Notes under the pieces: generated by a model
The model's database searches: none
Told to the model about the DNA's origin: nothing
What the model saw: only the letters and a program-made list of their open reading frames with translations
Part shown: piece by piece, positions 10,203-24,000 of the stretch
Layout of the letters: the number at the start of each line of letters is the position of its first letter
Position numbering within the stretch: the stretch's first letter is position 1
Assembly (NCBI GenBank): GCA_016169945.1
Contig: JADLSH010000236.1
Coordinates: forward strand, 4,264,001-4,328,000
Reading direction: 5' to 3'
Length of the DNA: 64,000 nt
From: Trachythela sp. YZ-2020
Taxonomy: Eukaryota > Cnidaria > Anthozoa > Malacalcyonacea > Clavulariidae
Translations under genes and position numbers: made by a program

Positions 10203-12705
10203 CAGCAAATTACCAAAAGTTGTTTATAGGTTGGTTGCAACATTGAACTGAGGTGGAGCATTTACTTATAAATATTTCTCATACTCTTGATTGCGCAGTT
10301 TTTAGTCGTATTGCGCAGTTCAGTTTCGTATTCTGCGAGTTGATGTGCGGGTCGCGTGTTCGAAGCGAAAAATGTGATTGGTTAACCGTTATACAGTAAT
10401 ACTCATTAGCGAAAATTCGCTGCGAAACAGTTGACACAAATCTCGTCCCTTTTGGATCAGCAGGGCTAGAGTCTGCGGCAAGATTAAGAAGTAACTGGAA
10501 ATCGCTTGCTTTAGTTTTCTGAGTGATTTCAGCTTGGTAATACAAGCTTGTTTGAAAACTCATTACATTAAGTCAGTGATGTAGTCTAACACCCGTTCTC
10601 ACTTCTGCTGACAAAAGTTTTAAAAAGAACAAAAAAAAACGCTGGTTAAAACTCAAGGCAAGTGACAAGTCTACCAACTGTGAATTAACACGGGGAGATC
10701 TTGCATGTGAAAATTTCATTTTCATATTTAGTACATATAACATAATTAATACTTTCCCTTGTTTATTACATAACTTTATAATAACTGTTGCGCAAGAAAA
10801 ACATTTGTCACCTAAAATGCTAAATGAATCATGTTTTCGAAATTTAAGACGATAAATTGAAACGATGTTTAAGTTTTCTCGAGTTGTTACAGAATGCCTT
10901 ACTTTCCTAAGTTTCCTTCGTTGCCGTCGTAATGTCTGAATGAAAACCTGATCTTCTGACCTTTATCAAGTGAGTTATTCGACATGTTACGACGAAGCCT
11001 GGATTCTTGTTTAACCCTCTCCTGCTGTGGGTCAAGTTCTACACAGTCTAATCCTTTCCTATATTGTCCGCACTTCTTATAGCTCAATATTTCCGCCGCA
11101 GAAAATAGCCGAGAACTACCAAACCAAAACACATACGGCAAACATGTTAATGATGTAATGTGACGCAAGTGTAATGTTTCATAATCGCAACAAACATTGC
11201 GAGACAAGTCAAGTACTTTAATATACAGAATCTCTTTCATTTATCATATTACTGAAACAAGATTATTTGCACTAATGCTTTATGGCACTTAAAATCCTCG
11301 GCATGAGAATATTCTGCGGTATTCCAGTCAGCTTGAGAACATCTCTCTGACTGTTTTTCAGGCTGACGACAATTGACCAACATCCAGAATTGCTTTGAGA
11401 TTCTTTTAGTTTTTGAAAATGCATGTTAAACCTGTTTAAATTTTCGCGAAAATTTAATACACAGCCGGACTGACTGACGGGATGCGCAGGAGAGAAAGAT
11501 AGTTCGGCATTCTTTCAAATAAAGAGTAATGCCGCCAAATACCAATATACCATACGATGGTTATTTGTTATAGCTGTTGCCGTGTTAAATGAAATATCAT
11601 ATGTTGTCTTGCACGGGCATGTTAAATTTTGTGTAAGCAAAAGTTGAGACAAAACGTTGGTAAAGTAATGTTATTCTGTGAAACGGATTGAATCAGAAGT
11701 TATCTTTGGATTGTAAGCTACTGTTGGAATTAATACCAGAGACATAGCGATAGTGAGGGTAATAGATAATATTGTAGTTGTATGAGGGTCGGGTGATCAG
11801 AATTCGGCAATCGTTTGATATCAGATGTGACGAAAGATTAGCAACATTTGAACAGACCTGTTTAAATCGTTTCCTATTTGTTTGTGAATATGATTTTACT
11901 GAACCATCCACTAAAATTTACGAATTATACTAAGATAAACCAAATGTTATTTCTCGCGATGGGTGGCAGAAAACAGCTATTTCCTGTCAAAATTCTGTTA
12001 TCTACGGAGGAAGTTGAACTGAGAAAAATAAACTTAACACACATTTGATACTCGCACATGATCTACAAAGTAAATAATACTTTAGATTAGGAAAAGTCCA
12101 TTTGCTTTATTGGTTATAACTGGCAAGAAATTTGAATAAACTTTCTCAAATAATAATAATTACTGTTTTCATGATTCATGGGTCGTTTTTTAATCCAAAG
12201 TTCAGGTCGAGATATTTTAGAACACCTAAGATTAAAGCATGGTTTCAAATTACATGGTATAAATATATATTTTCAACCACCGCGGCTGCAATCACACAAT
12301 GTCATAGAAATAAATCTGATCAGAAATAAAACATATTACGCTCTAAACAATAATTATTCAATCTATATTAGTCGTGTGACTAACCAGTATTTTGGTTCTG
12401 TAATTTAAATTTTGAACCATCGGCGTTTCAACTTTCAAGCAAATTTTCGCGCAGTGGGTTACCAAGTTCCGGTTAATTTCATTAAACTGTAAAACAAACG
12501 TCTGTCGCTTTGAAACTGTCATTCAACGGCGATACCGTCCAATTAAATTGATCAATTCATACAAGTGTGAAAGCATTCGCGAAACATTTGCTATTTCAAT
12601 TTTCAAACAGTCAGTTTGGTGAGAGTTGGTGAACAATCTGTGCTGGGTAATTTACATATTATTGTTTGAACTTATTATTTATAGACTTTCGCAAGAGACG
12701 GAAGG

Positions 12706-14088
12706 ATGGCAAGGTTCGACTATATTACGCAGCAGAATGTTTATACAAATATGGCTTTTCAGCGCGCAAGTGAAGCAGAAGAACAACAGACTTTAAGTTT
12801 TCATCCTACCCTGTTTGTTGATGGCGCAGCGACACATCTTCAAGGTTTAAACGTAGTTGGTGGTGGTGGCCCAGCAGCAGCGCACGGCTATCCTGTTGAT
12901 TTGAGTCAGACAACGAGCTCATCTCAAGTGGCATATACAAGCCCGCAGTCAAATTACGCAGGTATTCCTCCCTTTTCGTCGCTACTCACGGCAAGAGATC
13001 TACTCCTGAGGAGAGAACATCTCCCCGCGGCGCAACTTGCCAACAATACAGATCAAACATTTCATCATGGTCTACAAGCCTCGGTCATTACACCACCATT
13101 TCAAAATCATGGCCTCAACCTCGCCATTGCAAGCCAACTGGCGAACAATTCAACACCACCGAACGCGCAGGAAGATAACACTTCGTTTACGGCATTGCGT
13201 CCTGTGAATCAAGCAGAACGACTCAATGGTACTGTCACAACAGACGCTTCAACTCATGTCAACCTTCCCAGCCCAACCATGGTTTCAGCTGCGTCTCGTG
13301 CAACTAGCGTCAACAACATGAAATCTGTGAATGTTGCGAACTCCCATGTTGATGCACTAACAACAGGCGCATTCACTCCCTACTTTAAACCACAAGAAAT
13401 CAAACAAGAGTTGGTGTGTCAATGGTTGGTAGCAAAAAGTAAAGTTGGTCAATGTATTTGTGGTTGTAATTTCACCAACCTAGCTGATCTTGTCAAGCAC
13501 TTATCAAACGAACATGTAGCCAACCCTGAGAGTTCAAGTCATGTTTGTCGTTGGGATAAGTGTAGTCGTGATGGTAGAGCATTTAAAGCGAAATATAAAC
13601 TTATCAACCATCTTCGTGTGCATACAGGAGAGCGACCATTTGCGTGTCCTTATCAAGAATGCGGCAAACTTTTCGCGCGCTCGGAAAACCTTAAGATACA
13701 CAAAAGAATTCACACGGGCGAGAAGCCGTTTGTTTGCGAATTTGAAGGATGTAATCGACGTTTTGCCAACTCAAGCGATCGCAAGAAGCATTCTCATGTC
13801 CATACTTCAGACAAACCGTACTCTTGTAAGATCGGAGGGTGTGAGAAAAGTTACACTCACCCAAGCTCGTTGCGCAAACATATGAAAGCTCACTCGGTCG
13901 TGAAGGAAGAGAATATGATGGAAAATACATGTAAGATACTTCGTGGCGAGACAGAGGGATTATGTACGTCTCTGGCAGCAGGAGGTGCTTGGTATTGCGC
14001 TGAGAAACCCGTGTCATTATCAGTTAGCGCAGCAGGAAACAAATCAAACGGCAATACGTCGCCGAAGAACAACCTTAGCAGAGTTTGA
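12706..14088 (+). CDS. ZIC: Zic-family zinc-finger transcription factor
   Basis: A nuclear DNA-binding developmental regulator of 460 residues in one exon. Five C2H2 fingers span residues 238-396. Finger 1 (C238, C252, H265, H270) and finger 2 (C281, C286, H302, H306) both show the C-x-W of the tandem CWCH2 motif shared by Zic, Gli and Glis. Fingers 3-5 have ligands C314/C319/H332/H336, C344/C349/H362/H366 and C374/C379/H392/H396. The words [24 protein letters not shown] and [12 protein letters not shown] mark it as Zic and not Gli. The N-terminal half keeps an RDLLLRR motif (97-103, cf. RDFLFR in vertebrate Zics) and EIKQEL just before finger 1, a plausible SUMO site. Finger 5 is CX4C as in fly opa, where vertebrates have CX2C. 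An in-frame stop 24 nt upstream supports this start, unless a 5' exon splices in at that tatag. The number of Zic paralogues is unknown. Confidence 0.97.
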   Translation: MARFDYITQQNVYTNMAFQRASEAEEQQTLSFHPTLFVDGAATHLQGLNVVGGGGPAAAHGYPVDLSQTTSSSQVAYTSPQSNYAGIPPFSSLLTARDLLLRREHLPAAQLANNTDQTFHHGLQASVITPPFQNHGLNLAIASQLANNSTPPNAQEDNTSFTALRPVNQAERLNGTVTTDASTHVNLPSPTMVSAASRATSVNNMKSVNVANSHVDALTTGAFTPYFKPQEIKQELVCQWLVAKSKVGQCICGCNFTNLADLVKHLSNEHVANPESSSHVCRWDKCSRDGRAFKAKYKLINHLRVHTGERPFACPYQECGKLFARSENLKIHKRIHTGEKPFVCEFEGCNRRFANSSDRKKHSHVHTSDKPYSCKIGGCEKSYTHPSSLRKHMKAHSVVKEENMMENTCKILRGETEGLCTSLAAGGAWYCAEKPVSLSVSAAGNKSNGNTSPKNNLSRV

Positions 14089-17069
14089 AAAGCGAACAAA
14101 CTAGATATTTACAGTCATAGAGAGAGATAACGTTCGTAAGTTATTTATTCTATACATAAGACAACGCTTCTTTCAGAGGGCGTTATATTTTGTCTCATTT
14201 CACGCGCAAGTCATGTGTTTTACTATACTTAGACTAAGTTGGCTCGAATTGCCAGGACATTTAATATTGTATCATAAACACAGATCACCCACTTTGAGAT
14301 TTTTCTAGTTTTACACTTGCACGAATATTTTAGAGGAGACACAACATGATTTGTTATCAATCGGGAACGGTGACATTCAAAGTATGCACGTAACATATGT
14401 CTCATATTACACAGCAAAACATTTGAAAGATGAATGACTTGTATGATTTATATAGAACTCACAGGTATTTGAAACATTATATCACTTTACTCTTGTGTTT
14501 GTTTTTTTATTTCGCCGGAATGCACATTATAAACTTGAATTGGCACAAAGTGCCAAAGCGAGCAAGTTATCATTATCATTTATTTTTTCCTTTGACTTTA
14601 TGCATGTACGCCCAAAAATTGCAGGTTTTCTTGGACACAGAGCTCGTTTAGACTTGTTACAATTCCTTTTTTCATGGTTGGAACTATCCTTGAGATTTGG
14701 ATTAGTTGAGAGACGGACTTGTAACAGATCTATAAAAGCCTTTTTTGTATTAGACAGCAAATTCAGCAATGTGTGGTCGCTATAGGCAATCACGTTGCAT
14801 TTTGCTTCGTGCGAAAAGATTCGCCTAGTCAATGTTATACACATTAGCAAATGAGCCCATCACTTTTACGGATAGTCTTAAAGAAAACTCGCTTGTCTGC
14901 ATGGAGCCAAATTCTGTTCACATAAAGTTCTGATATATTAAATCGTATGGCCTATATCTCCATAGCCACGAGGGAAAATCTATCGAAATGGAGCATGTCG
15001 GTGACCTATAAAAGTAATTAAAGAATTCGTGCTGAGAGTTACTAATACACCTAAAAGTATTTCTTTTTGGTATTAAATCTATTTTAATCTGTATTTGGGA
15101 GCTGTATATTTTTACTATTAGTTTACTGAATAATTTGCACAGATAATATTTGCTTAGTTCTCTGTGAAGGAATATAACTTATATTCACTCACGTTTAGTG
15201 CAGAAATTTTCAAATGACTTTACAGCTGGCCACTACGCTTTGCTACAATTGCTACAAGCGTACCAATTAATTACGTCCTTGGACCTTGACCAAAACCAAA
15301 ACCAAGCAGAATGTTTTATTAGCTGCATGCAGTTATGATTAATGATCTAATTCCCATGTATGTATTCAATACATAAAGAGAATTTTATCATATCGGATGA
15401 AACTAATATTCCAAAAGAAGAAAAAGTTTTGTCAAAAATTCATCCAAAATTACAAAATAAAGCATGAGCGACGTATATTATTAAGCAGGACTAGGGAGGG
15501 AATTCTAAGTATTTTTTCATTGTAATCAGTCCGTTTTTCCTAAAAACAAATCACAAACACTGATCACTTTTGTTTGCCTTAGGGCAATAACTCCAATATA
15601 CAGTATATTAGTAACCACTTGAATTTTATGTTTGACGTCTTTGCCCGCTATTGATAGCAATTGTTTTGTTTTATTGCAAGTGTGTCATTACAATCTACTC
15701 CATCTTGTTTCAGTCAACATCCTATTTGTTGTGACTTTCGCAATTCAAACTTGAAACTATAGTCAAATTGTTATTTATTTGGTATGTGTTACGTATACGT
15801 CATATGGCGTTACGTAATGTTCTCAGACTTAATCAACGTTTGCCTTCATGTGACCATCATTGGTTTATACCACCTACTATTCGGTTCATGTCTCTCTGGT
15901 GTGTCAAAAATTCATACCACAGCCACAGGTTTGTATTTTAGTATCTTAATACAAACTGACATCGTTTGGAGTAAGGCTTCACTCTTTACAAAACTTTACA
16001 ATAATCTTTATTCATCAAATACCAATACAGGCACATATGAAATTACGTGAAAAAGATACAAAACGTATCGTTATAATAACTATAAAATATTATAAGATAA
16101 TAAGATTATAAAATATCACACTCTTTATATTATACATAATAATATACATGTTTACGCAATGTACTGTTTATCATATAATAGGAGAATATCATGAAAATAT
16201 TTTGCTATTATTTTCATAATGGACATCGTGAATATTTAAAATATATAAGAATAAATTATTTGTATCAAATAAGCGGAAAAAGCTATTGATACTATATAAA
16301 TTATTTAAAAAAGTGTTCTGAGTGGAATTCATCTCCAATTTCATTCGATTGACATACAGTACAAATCCTTTCATCGTATGGCGTTTTATTATATCGGCCA
16401 TATTCAACCGGTAGTTTGTGTGCGGATATTCTCATTTTTGTTATCGCTTGACGATGTTTAACATTACATACTTCATATTATTGTACTACATTTCATACTT
16501 CATATTGTACTACACTACAACAATTGTTCTTACTTTTGTAAAAATAGCCCAATGATGCAGTTATACCCCGAAATGTTGTTGTGTTAAAATACTAAATTAC
16601 AAGACCTACAACCCTGTGCATGGTCTAAATTATTAACATACAATGAAAGATAAATTACGAGGCTTGGAGACAGTTCCGTAATCCAAGATTTGAAGGATCA
16701 GAGCCAGAGGAGTAGCATCATCTGCTGTAGTCAAACTTCCAAGGTGGTAAAAAATCCATAGGGGCCTGTGGAGGCTTAGACTGAAGTAAATTGGTACATT
16801 AAAATATCTGTAATGATGATGAGTTATTTTGTTTCTGTCTTCTGATGTTGGGAGATTATATATGGGTGGTGGCGAATGATAATTTTTCGTTGACAAATCT
16901 AATCTGCTTGTGTCAGGAGGGATGAGGTTTTAGATGAAAGTGAAAACAAGAAAAAGTTATGGAAAAGGGGCGACCTCCAATATATTTAGCAGGAAGAAAC
17001 TCCGTCTGTTCTCAGACAGTTAAATATAAAGCTGGGCGGTCAAGTAGTTGGACTGAATACGAAGTATCC

Positions 17070-17310
17070 CTACAGGCTATGTCATTGTTTACTTCGCTAT
17101 GCGAACTGACAACTTATCTCCAAATATTTCATACAATATTTTTTGTCTGTCTTCATCGAGAAGATAAAAAGCTTTTAGTTACCAGCCTTGACAAGATGTC
17201 AGCTCATGTTCGAGCTATGAAAACAATTTAAAAGCTGCACTATCACGTTAAAACAGTATCTTGTGTTTCCGGTAAACGCAATTTGAATACCTATCTATTA
17301 GTCAGTGGTC
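17070..17310 (+). repeat. dispersed repeat, copy 2 (uninterrupted)
   Basis: Matches 5262-5047 and 4262-4225 on the opposite strand, without the roughly 770-bp insertion present there. Confidence 0.72.
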
Positions 17311-17499
17311 ACGTGATATGTTCTTGGAAGATATGCGAACAGCGTCACTATAATTTATATGCTGTCAGGCCACAAGAGATCGCAATTGAAGTTGTTCTTT
17401 ACTACAAACTACACTGCACTACTGCAGAATAGAATACTCAAAATTCTAAACTACCTTTATTAATACTGCATATCTCTCCCTTAAACCCCCAGCTTGGAA

Positions 17500-17760
17500 C
17501 GTTCTTTCTTGCTCCATGCCGTGTTAACTACAGAAGGACACCGAATTACTCGGAGAAAACCTGTGCCGTGGTCATTGAGAATTCAGCACTCTTCTTCTAT
17601 GCAACTGGCACTGAGGTGAAGTTATGATCTGACAGCTGCATATATTGCAGAAATCGAGCCCCGGTCGAAAAGGCACATGCATGCACTAACCACTGCCTCT
17701 GAACCACTGCCTCAGAACCACTGCCTCTGAACCACTCGGCAGTGTCACCCGTTATACTCG
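17500..17760 (-). mobile_element. SINE family B relic
   Basis: On the minus strand it has a decayed tRNA-like head and the core with 'gttttctccgagtaattcgg'. A 15-bp unit (gaaccactgcctctg) is repeated three times near 17688-17735. Confidence 0.5.
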
Positions 17761-17994
17761 AAAATTTTGACCCTACATTCTGTACGTTGCTATCAAACGT
17801 AACTATTTTGTACTGGTTTAATTACGGAATGTTCAATGTTCTATAATATTATTTATCTAAAAACATATATCATTTAATATATAATGGGGGGAATGGTGAG
17901 ATGAGGGAATAGGAGTATCTAAATCTGTCCCAAGAACTCAACTCAAACTGCTTTGGTAAAACTTACTGACTATTTACTGGATAATCTCGATCGG

Positions 17995-18790
17995 GGGAAA
18001 GTAACTGGCCTCGGAAAAAGGCCTTCGACACCGTGGATCATAGCCTACTGGTAGCCAAATATTGGTATTGATGGTGTTGAACTACAATGGTCTACCTCCA
18101 ATTATCTCTCTGAAAGGACACAGTCAGTTTATATGAACGGTGTCTACTCGCAGACTGCAACAGTGTTATGTGGAGTGCTGCAGGGATCAGTTCTGGCTCC
18201 TCTGCTATTTTCTCTTTATATGAATGACCTACCTGGTGCTCTCAAGGACTGTCGAATTGAAATGTATGCGGACGGCACTGTGATCTTTGTTTCGCACAAA
18301 TCTGCCAGAAGAGTTCAAGAGATATTAAATAATCAGAACTTGCCAAAGTTCGTAATTGCTCACCCTTAATATTGACAAAACGAAATGTATGCTTTTACGC
18401 AGCCCATTCTGGAAATCAAAAGCATCCTTTTCTGATTTGATCATAAAAACATAATTGCCTGCGTATCTCAGTTCAAATATCTGGGTCTGTATGTGGATGA
18501 GCATATCTCCTGGAAAATACAAGTATCCAGGCTTCACCAAAAGGTATCATTTAAACTCAATGAGTTAAACGTTTTCGTTAAAGCGTTAAAGTATTACATT
18601 CTACAATGCCTACAATCTCCCATTACTGGACGAATGCCTACATTCTCCTATTACTGGACGGTCGCGAATGCCTACATTCTCCCATTACTGGACGAATGCC
18701 TACATTCTCCTATTACTGGACTATGTTGATATTGTTTGGGGTGACAAAGTACGAAGTGCTACAACTATGGATGTGATACAAAGATTGCAA
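17995..18790 (+). pseudogene. LINE reverse transcriptase relic
   Basis: Frames read KAFDTVDHSLL, then QGSVLAPLLFSLYMNDLPGAL and EMYADGTVIF, then FKYLGLYVDEHISW, which are the RT palm and thumb regions of a non-LTR retrotransposon. The catalytic YADD is YADG here. It has several frameshifts and stops, and is truncated at both ends. Confidence 0.82.
18598..18722 (+). repeat. about 30-bp tandem repeat inside the LINE relic
   Basis: Four copies of 'aatgcctacattctcc(c/t)attactggacg', arisen after the element died. Confidence 0.85.
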
Positions 18791-18874
18791 CGCAGAGCCA
18801 ACAAAATTATTTGGGATTTACCGAATGCGGACACCATCTGAACTTGTCTTATACGTACTCTAAAATGGTGTAAT

Positions 18875-19950
18875 TGCGGTGCCCCGGCCAAATTTGGCAC
18901 CGCTTTATATTCTGCCTGTGAGTTTGTCCGTTTGTTTGTCCGTTAGTTTGTTTCCATGCATCAATACGTTTCCTTAATCGCCTAGTAAAAATTCCTTGCA
19001 CTTGCTCGGAATTTATTCATTATTAATTATTAATCTTGTACTCTCAGGACCGACTGTTTGCTAGGCTTTATCTCTGGTTTTATGCGTCAAACAAGGACAA
19101 AAATACCACTGTTCGAATCAGCGTGAAAAGTTGTATTTACGGATGGAAAATTTATTTCAAAGTTGATTTCTATTCTAGCGATTTATGGCCTTTGAAAGAC
19201 AAGCCACTCAAAATAATCCATTCACGTTTTCCGAATTCCTTTTTTCGAGGAAAGTTTTCTTTCCAATTAATCTCGGACTCCCACTATTGACTGTTTGCTG
19301 CGCCTTATCTCTGGTTTTATCCGCCCAATAAGGACAAAAATACCACCGTTCGATTCAGTGTAAGAAATTGTACTTAGGATGGAAAATGTATGACTAAACA
19401 ACAGTATTCTAGTGATTTATGGCCTTTCAAACTCAGGCGAAATTGTATTGTTGACAAATCGCTCAAAATTATTAAACTAATTAAAAATGCAGTACGTTTG
19501 ATCCTTGATAACTTTGGTGTCGTTGGTTTTGTCTTTATCGGCCGTATACCAGTGGATTCGTCTCACTTTTCTTCATTTTGATAGAATTTTGAACCCAAAA
19601 TGTTTTATTTTGAGGGTTTTAAAGTGCAGTGTTAATAAGCAAAATTGTATTGTTGACAAATCGCTCAAAAATATTACACTAATTAAAAATGCAGTCCGTT
19701 TGATCATTGATAACTTCGGAATCGTTGGTTTTCACTTTATCGGCCATCTACCAGCGGATTCGTCTCACTTTTCTCTTCATTTTGATAGTATTTTGAGCTC
19801 GAAATATTTTATTTTGAAGGTTTTAAAGCGCAGTTTTAATCCTAACGCACGCACCAACTTGCGGCCGACAGGAGAAATGTTAGCGTACTATTTTATATGA
19901 GTTTACTTGTAGGCGGAAACGCCAGAAGTTTTATTTTGCAGGGCACCGCA
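18875..19950. mobile_element. non-autonomous element with inverted ends and internal 209-bp duplication
   Basis: tgcggtgccc at 18875-18884 is inverted at 19941-19950 (gggcaccgca). Inside, a 209-bp unit is tandemly duplicated (about 19440-19860) and a related word (gactgtttgct..ctttatctctggttttat) recurs at 19050 and 19290. No target duplication was found, so the transposon call is tentative. Confidence 0.5.
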
Positions 19951-20993
19951 TTTTAGTACTGTGTCTGGTTTGTCTTCACGTTTCCACCGTTGTGTTTATA
20001 TAAAATAATAATAATAACTTCCTCTATATATAACTTGATCTATATTTTTAACTTGTTTCGATACTAACTAGTGGTAGTAAAACAGTCTATATATTTTTAG
20101 TTTGTCAATTAAACGTTGTAAAAAGGAATTTTCCCACGAAGCGGCTCCGGATTGTGGTTGAATAATCCGGTATGAAGGTGCTAAGTAGATGAATATTATT
20201 GCGGGAAATTATCAATAAATTGGTGGAATGTCTAGCAAAAGATTTATAAACTTCCCGAAATGCTGGCTGTACAAAACGTTACTTTCCTATATACCACACC
20301 CATAACGTTTCTGAGAGCTGATATAGTCAGAATCATGCATGGCACGTATAGATTTAAACCTATAAATTCTCAAACTAGCTAGTAAAATTTTCAAGAAATA
20401 TGGATGTTATAAACTATATATAATTAAAATTTCTAATCTTTTATTAATGATATCGGAAATCCCTCTTATAGTCTTACGACTTGCGTCATGGAGATACTCT
20501 AAGCCATTTTCCTCGACTAAATGAAACATTTTATATTATTTAGAAAATGTTCACAGGTTCAAAAGGCTTTGTCCAGTCCAAAGCGTGCAGCAGCTTCTAA
20601 GAGAAATGATAAAAATTAGCTTACAAGAACGTGTATATATACCATATCACAAACCCATGATAATCAAACGATTGTCGAAGGTCAAACAAGGTAATTCCAT
20701 ATAAATTATATAGAAGTGATAATTATTTATGACATGCATGATCATGACATGACAAGAATCTGATCCGATAGGGAAGTGGCCAGAAAAACATGTGCATGGA
20801 ACATAGTTTATTCGATCACGTGTTCTTCTAATAAATTCTTTGTACAATGCTTACGCCATCGTATTTCTTGCGATGTATCATGTTCGTCCCCAGGGCCACT
20901 TCGTTTCTCTTGACGCAAAAGTATTAGGCCTGGGGATGAGACTGGCAATCAATATGCGATAAAGAATAAAATTACAATGAATGAGATGTTAGT

Positions 20994-20999
20994 TTTATT
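20994..20999 (-). terminator. DTYMK poly(A) signal
   Basis: AATAAA on the minus strand, 87 nt beyond the stop codon. Confidence 0.7.
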
Positions 21000-21085
21000 G
21001 TTTTACTCGATAATTTTTATAAACATTATTTAAGAACATTATAAGAAAATGAAATTACAAGTCTGGTTAAAATATAGTACGAATT

Positions 21086-24000
21086 TTACATGTCACAATG
21101 CCACAATGTCTGAAGTTTACTATTCCTTGCAGTATTAATTGTATTCTCTACAATTTCTTTTATGCCCAAATGAAGATCGTCAATCGTTTGCGAGGCATTT
21201 AGAACCTAAAAAGAATATTAATCCTGGCTTTAGACTTTTAATTCAAGTGATGAACATGTTTTCAACACACGAGTCAGTGTAATAAAATATGATATACGTC
21301 GAACAATTATTATAAAAGACCCATATAATTAATAATATACTTATTTATCCATATATATTTTAGCTGAATTTTCGTTGTTTCTTCAACATCATCAGAGAAA
21401 TATGAAATTATACTATGCCTATGTAGCTACAACTACTTTACATTATATAAATAGAATCAGTTTTATATACAATTGCTGCGGAGCAGATCTCATTTTTGAT
21501 ATTGATTATTGCAAGATGGCGGACTACTGAAGGGCGAGAATTGTAAACACGAGTAAAATTCTAAATTTTACGGTGAAAATTATCCATCAAACCAACGATA
21601 TTTTTAATTTCCTGAACTATTTTGAACATAGCATAAGTTGAGGGAATATTTTTAGTAAGTATTGGAAGTGGTTTGATAACATTTTACGCTGTGGAAATGA
21701 TTTGCCAATTCGCACAAAGTATTGACTTTGATACTCGACTTGACCTGCTATATGTCAATGTCATTTGAATCAGGAAACAAGGTAAACTTTTTTAAATATT
21801 GTACGAATATCCTGGCATCCTGCATTATTCGAGCTTTTATTTCGACAAAGTTCACTCATAAAAGGGTTAAAATAATGCACTGTTTGTGTCAAATCGAATT
21901 GTCAACATCACCTTATACTAAGTTTACTTGGTATAAAGATATAAGCACAGTTTGGCATTTTGTTCCAAAATTGCTGTGACTAGGGGGACTAAATGAGTTG
22001 ATGGTATGTAATATTTATATGTGGTGTGTATAAATAGTGCTGTTATATACAACCTTTATTCTCAAGTATAAAAGACTAAAATCTGAAGGTTTCACCCATG
22101 GGCTATAGGCCCTCATCCCCTCTATGCACAGTTTTTTAAAAGAAATATAAACGTTCACACTCTCATTGACCTCATGCATTGACAACATTCAATTACGCGA
22201 ATGCAGATATATAGTGTGTTTTCACATGACGTCACAAAATTCTAAAATTAAAGCTACAAAGCTGCCTGTTTTCTATGTTCCGTATATCGTTACTAACAGT
22301 GTTCACCAAATATTTTGGTTCGATACAATGATTTCTGAGTTACAGGGTTTTGAAAAATATTATTGCTGATGTCAGCATTATTTTCAAAGACTGTTACAAC
22401 TATGCTATTCACACAATGTAAGAACAGACAGTGGTCTCAGGGTCTCAGTTCTGCGTGCACTAAGACAAATATTCGAATGGCAATGAGTTGAAATGAGTTG
22501 TGCTTTACATGTAGGTGACTCACACATCCAGCAAAATAAGAACAGAATGATCGAACAACGCTTTCGTTTTATAGCTTTCCAAGTGCAAAATTATTTCGTG
22601 CACGTGACACATGTATATATTTTTAACGCTTCTATACGCTACAAAAATCAACCTCGTTCCCAGGCTCTTTATCTGGGTAAAGAGCCTGGGGACGAGGTTG
22701 TACAAAAATATGCAAATTTCCTTGCGTGGCAGTGTCATATTACTCATCGCAGTAAACATGGGTTTCATGTGGGAATTCCATGTGGAGAACAATACATGGA
22801 AATATTGATATTTTGAAATAGATGTTACAAAACTTTCAATTGATAATGTCTTTCATATTTCGTGATACACTTAGCTTGTCTCATCCTGGAAACTATGCTA
22901 GGGTATGCATCTACTGACAGCGCACAAGCCAGCCTTCTGGCATACACACTGGGTCAATGCTAGACTTGCTCCAAAGCAAGTCTAGGTCAATGCCAATAAT
23001 TACAATCTACTGAATATAATTTGTGTTGCATAAACGTGACAAAACGTCATGTTTGTTTCAAGAAACTATAGAATAATAACAGTCCCCGCAGCATTCCCTA
23101 CCTTGCAGGTTATAATTTCATTTTTACTCAGAAGATCTTGCATGCAAATAGGAACGGTCCTACTAAAGAATGCCCGGGAGTCGGAAAAGAATGCCCGGGG
23201 TAAAATTATGTTAGTTATACACATAGATCTATGGTTATATACGCAATAAAAATAACTTTTTTAATTAGAGTTTGAATGTTCTTCTGATATTATTTGCGTT
23301 CTAATCACAAAAACCTGTTGACCGGCGAGAATGCCCGGGAGTCGGAAAAGAATGCCTGGAGTACTAATGCTTTGACAAATTTTGACTCTATATGAGTAGA
23401 AATATTGCATTGCATTTTATTGTCCTATAAACTACTGATCAGATCTGATCGAATTATGTTAGTTATGCATAAATTGTCCATATTCGTAAATTCGGCAGTC
23501 AATTTCATGTTCAAACTGTAAAACTACGACTTATACGAGTGAACGTCAAAAAGAAGCAGTTTCCAAGATTGTTTGTTAGTTTTATTCCAGAATAAAAAGT
23601 GGGATATTTTCAACATAATTCGATCAGATCTGATCAGTAGTTTATAAGACACTGGATCTATTTTTCCACCAAAAATTTGTTTTTCATTCTCAAGATTTTT
23701 AAACTAAAATATTCATTATTCATTTCCTACACTGTTTTTTTTATTTCCCTGACCAGTGCCATACCTTGGCCTATATTCAATTGTTCAGAATTGATGTAGG
23801 AACATAAAATTAGAGGAGCTTTATAGGTTGGTAGTAAATATCTTTCACTTGGTCGTAACTGTCTTGAACAAGTCATTTTCGACGATGTGAAAAAGTCTGG
23901 ATCTATCATGTGCTTTGTATGTAATTACTGGTTGTAGAGGTATATTGGCATTCTATTACATGCACCACCTTGACGTGTTGATGACTGTTACGACTAGTGG

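Larger units (their letters stand above)
3041..12705. other. intergenic region between ATG4 and ZIC
   Basis: No coding exon could be supported over about 9.7 kb. It holds SINE and MITE remains, G-rich dispersed repeats and a LINE relic on the minus strand (listed separately). The two genes point away from each other, so their promoters must lie in here; ATG4's own 5' flank has a small CpG-bearing patch near 3145-3165. The ORFs at 8704-9024 (+) and 10899-11240 (-) show no family resemblance. Confidence 0.6.
14089..21085. other. intergenic region between ZIC and DTYMK 3' end
   Basis: No supported exon over about 7 kb. 14100-16900 is AT-rich single-copy-looking DNA that may hold the ZIC 3' UTR or enhancers, but nothing is identifiable. 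From 17000 on it is repeats: a dispersed repeat, a SINE relic, a LINE relic and an element with inverted ends at 18875-19950. Confidence 0.55.

Noticed and set aside
10899..11240. 113-residue minus-strand ORF
   Set aside because: No recognisable motif, no splice-supported neighbours, and its composition looks like chance; kept out of the gene list.
16633..16896. 87-residue minus-strand ORF that looked coding-like
   Set aside because: Other frames gave equally plausible short peptides and none matched a family; possibly a retro-relic but unsupported.
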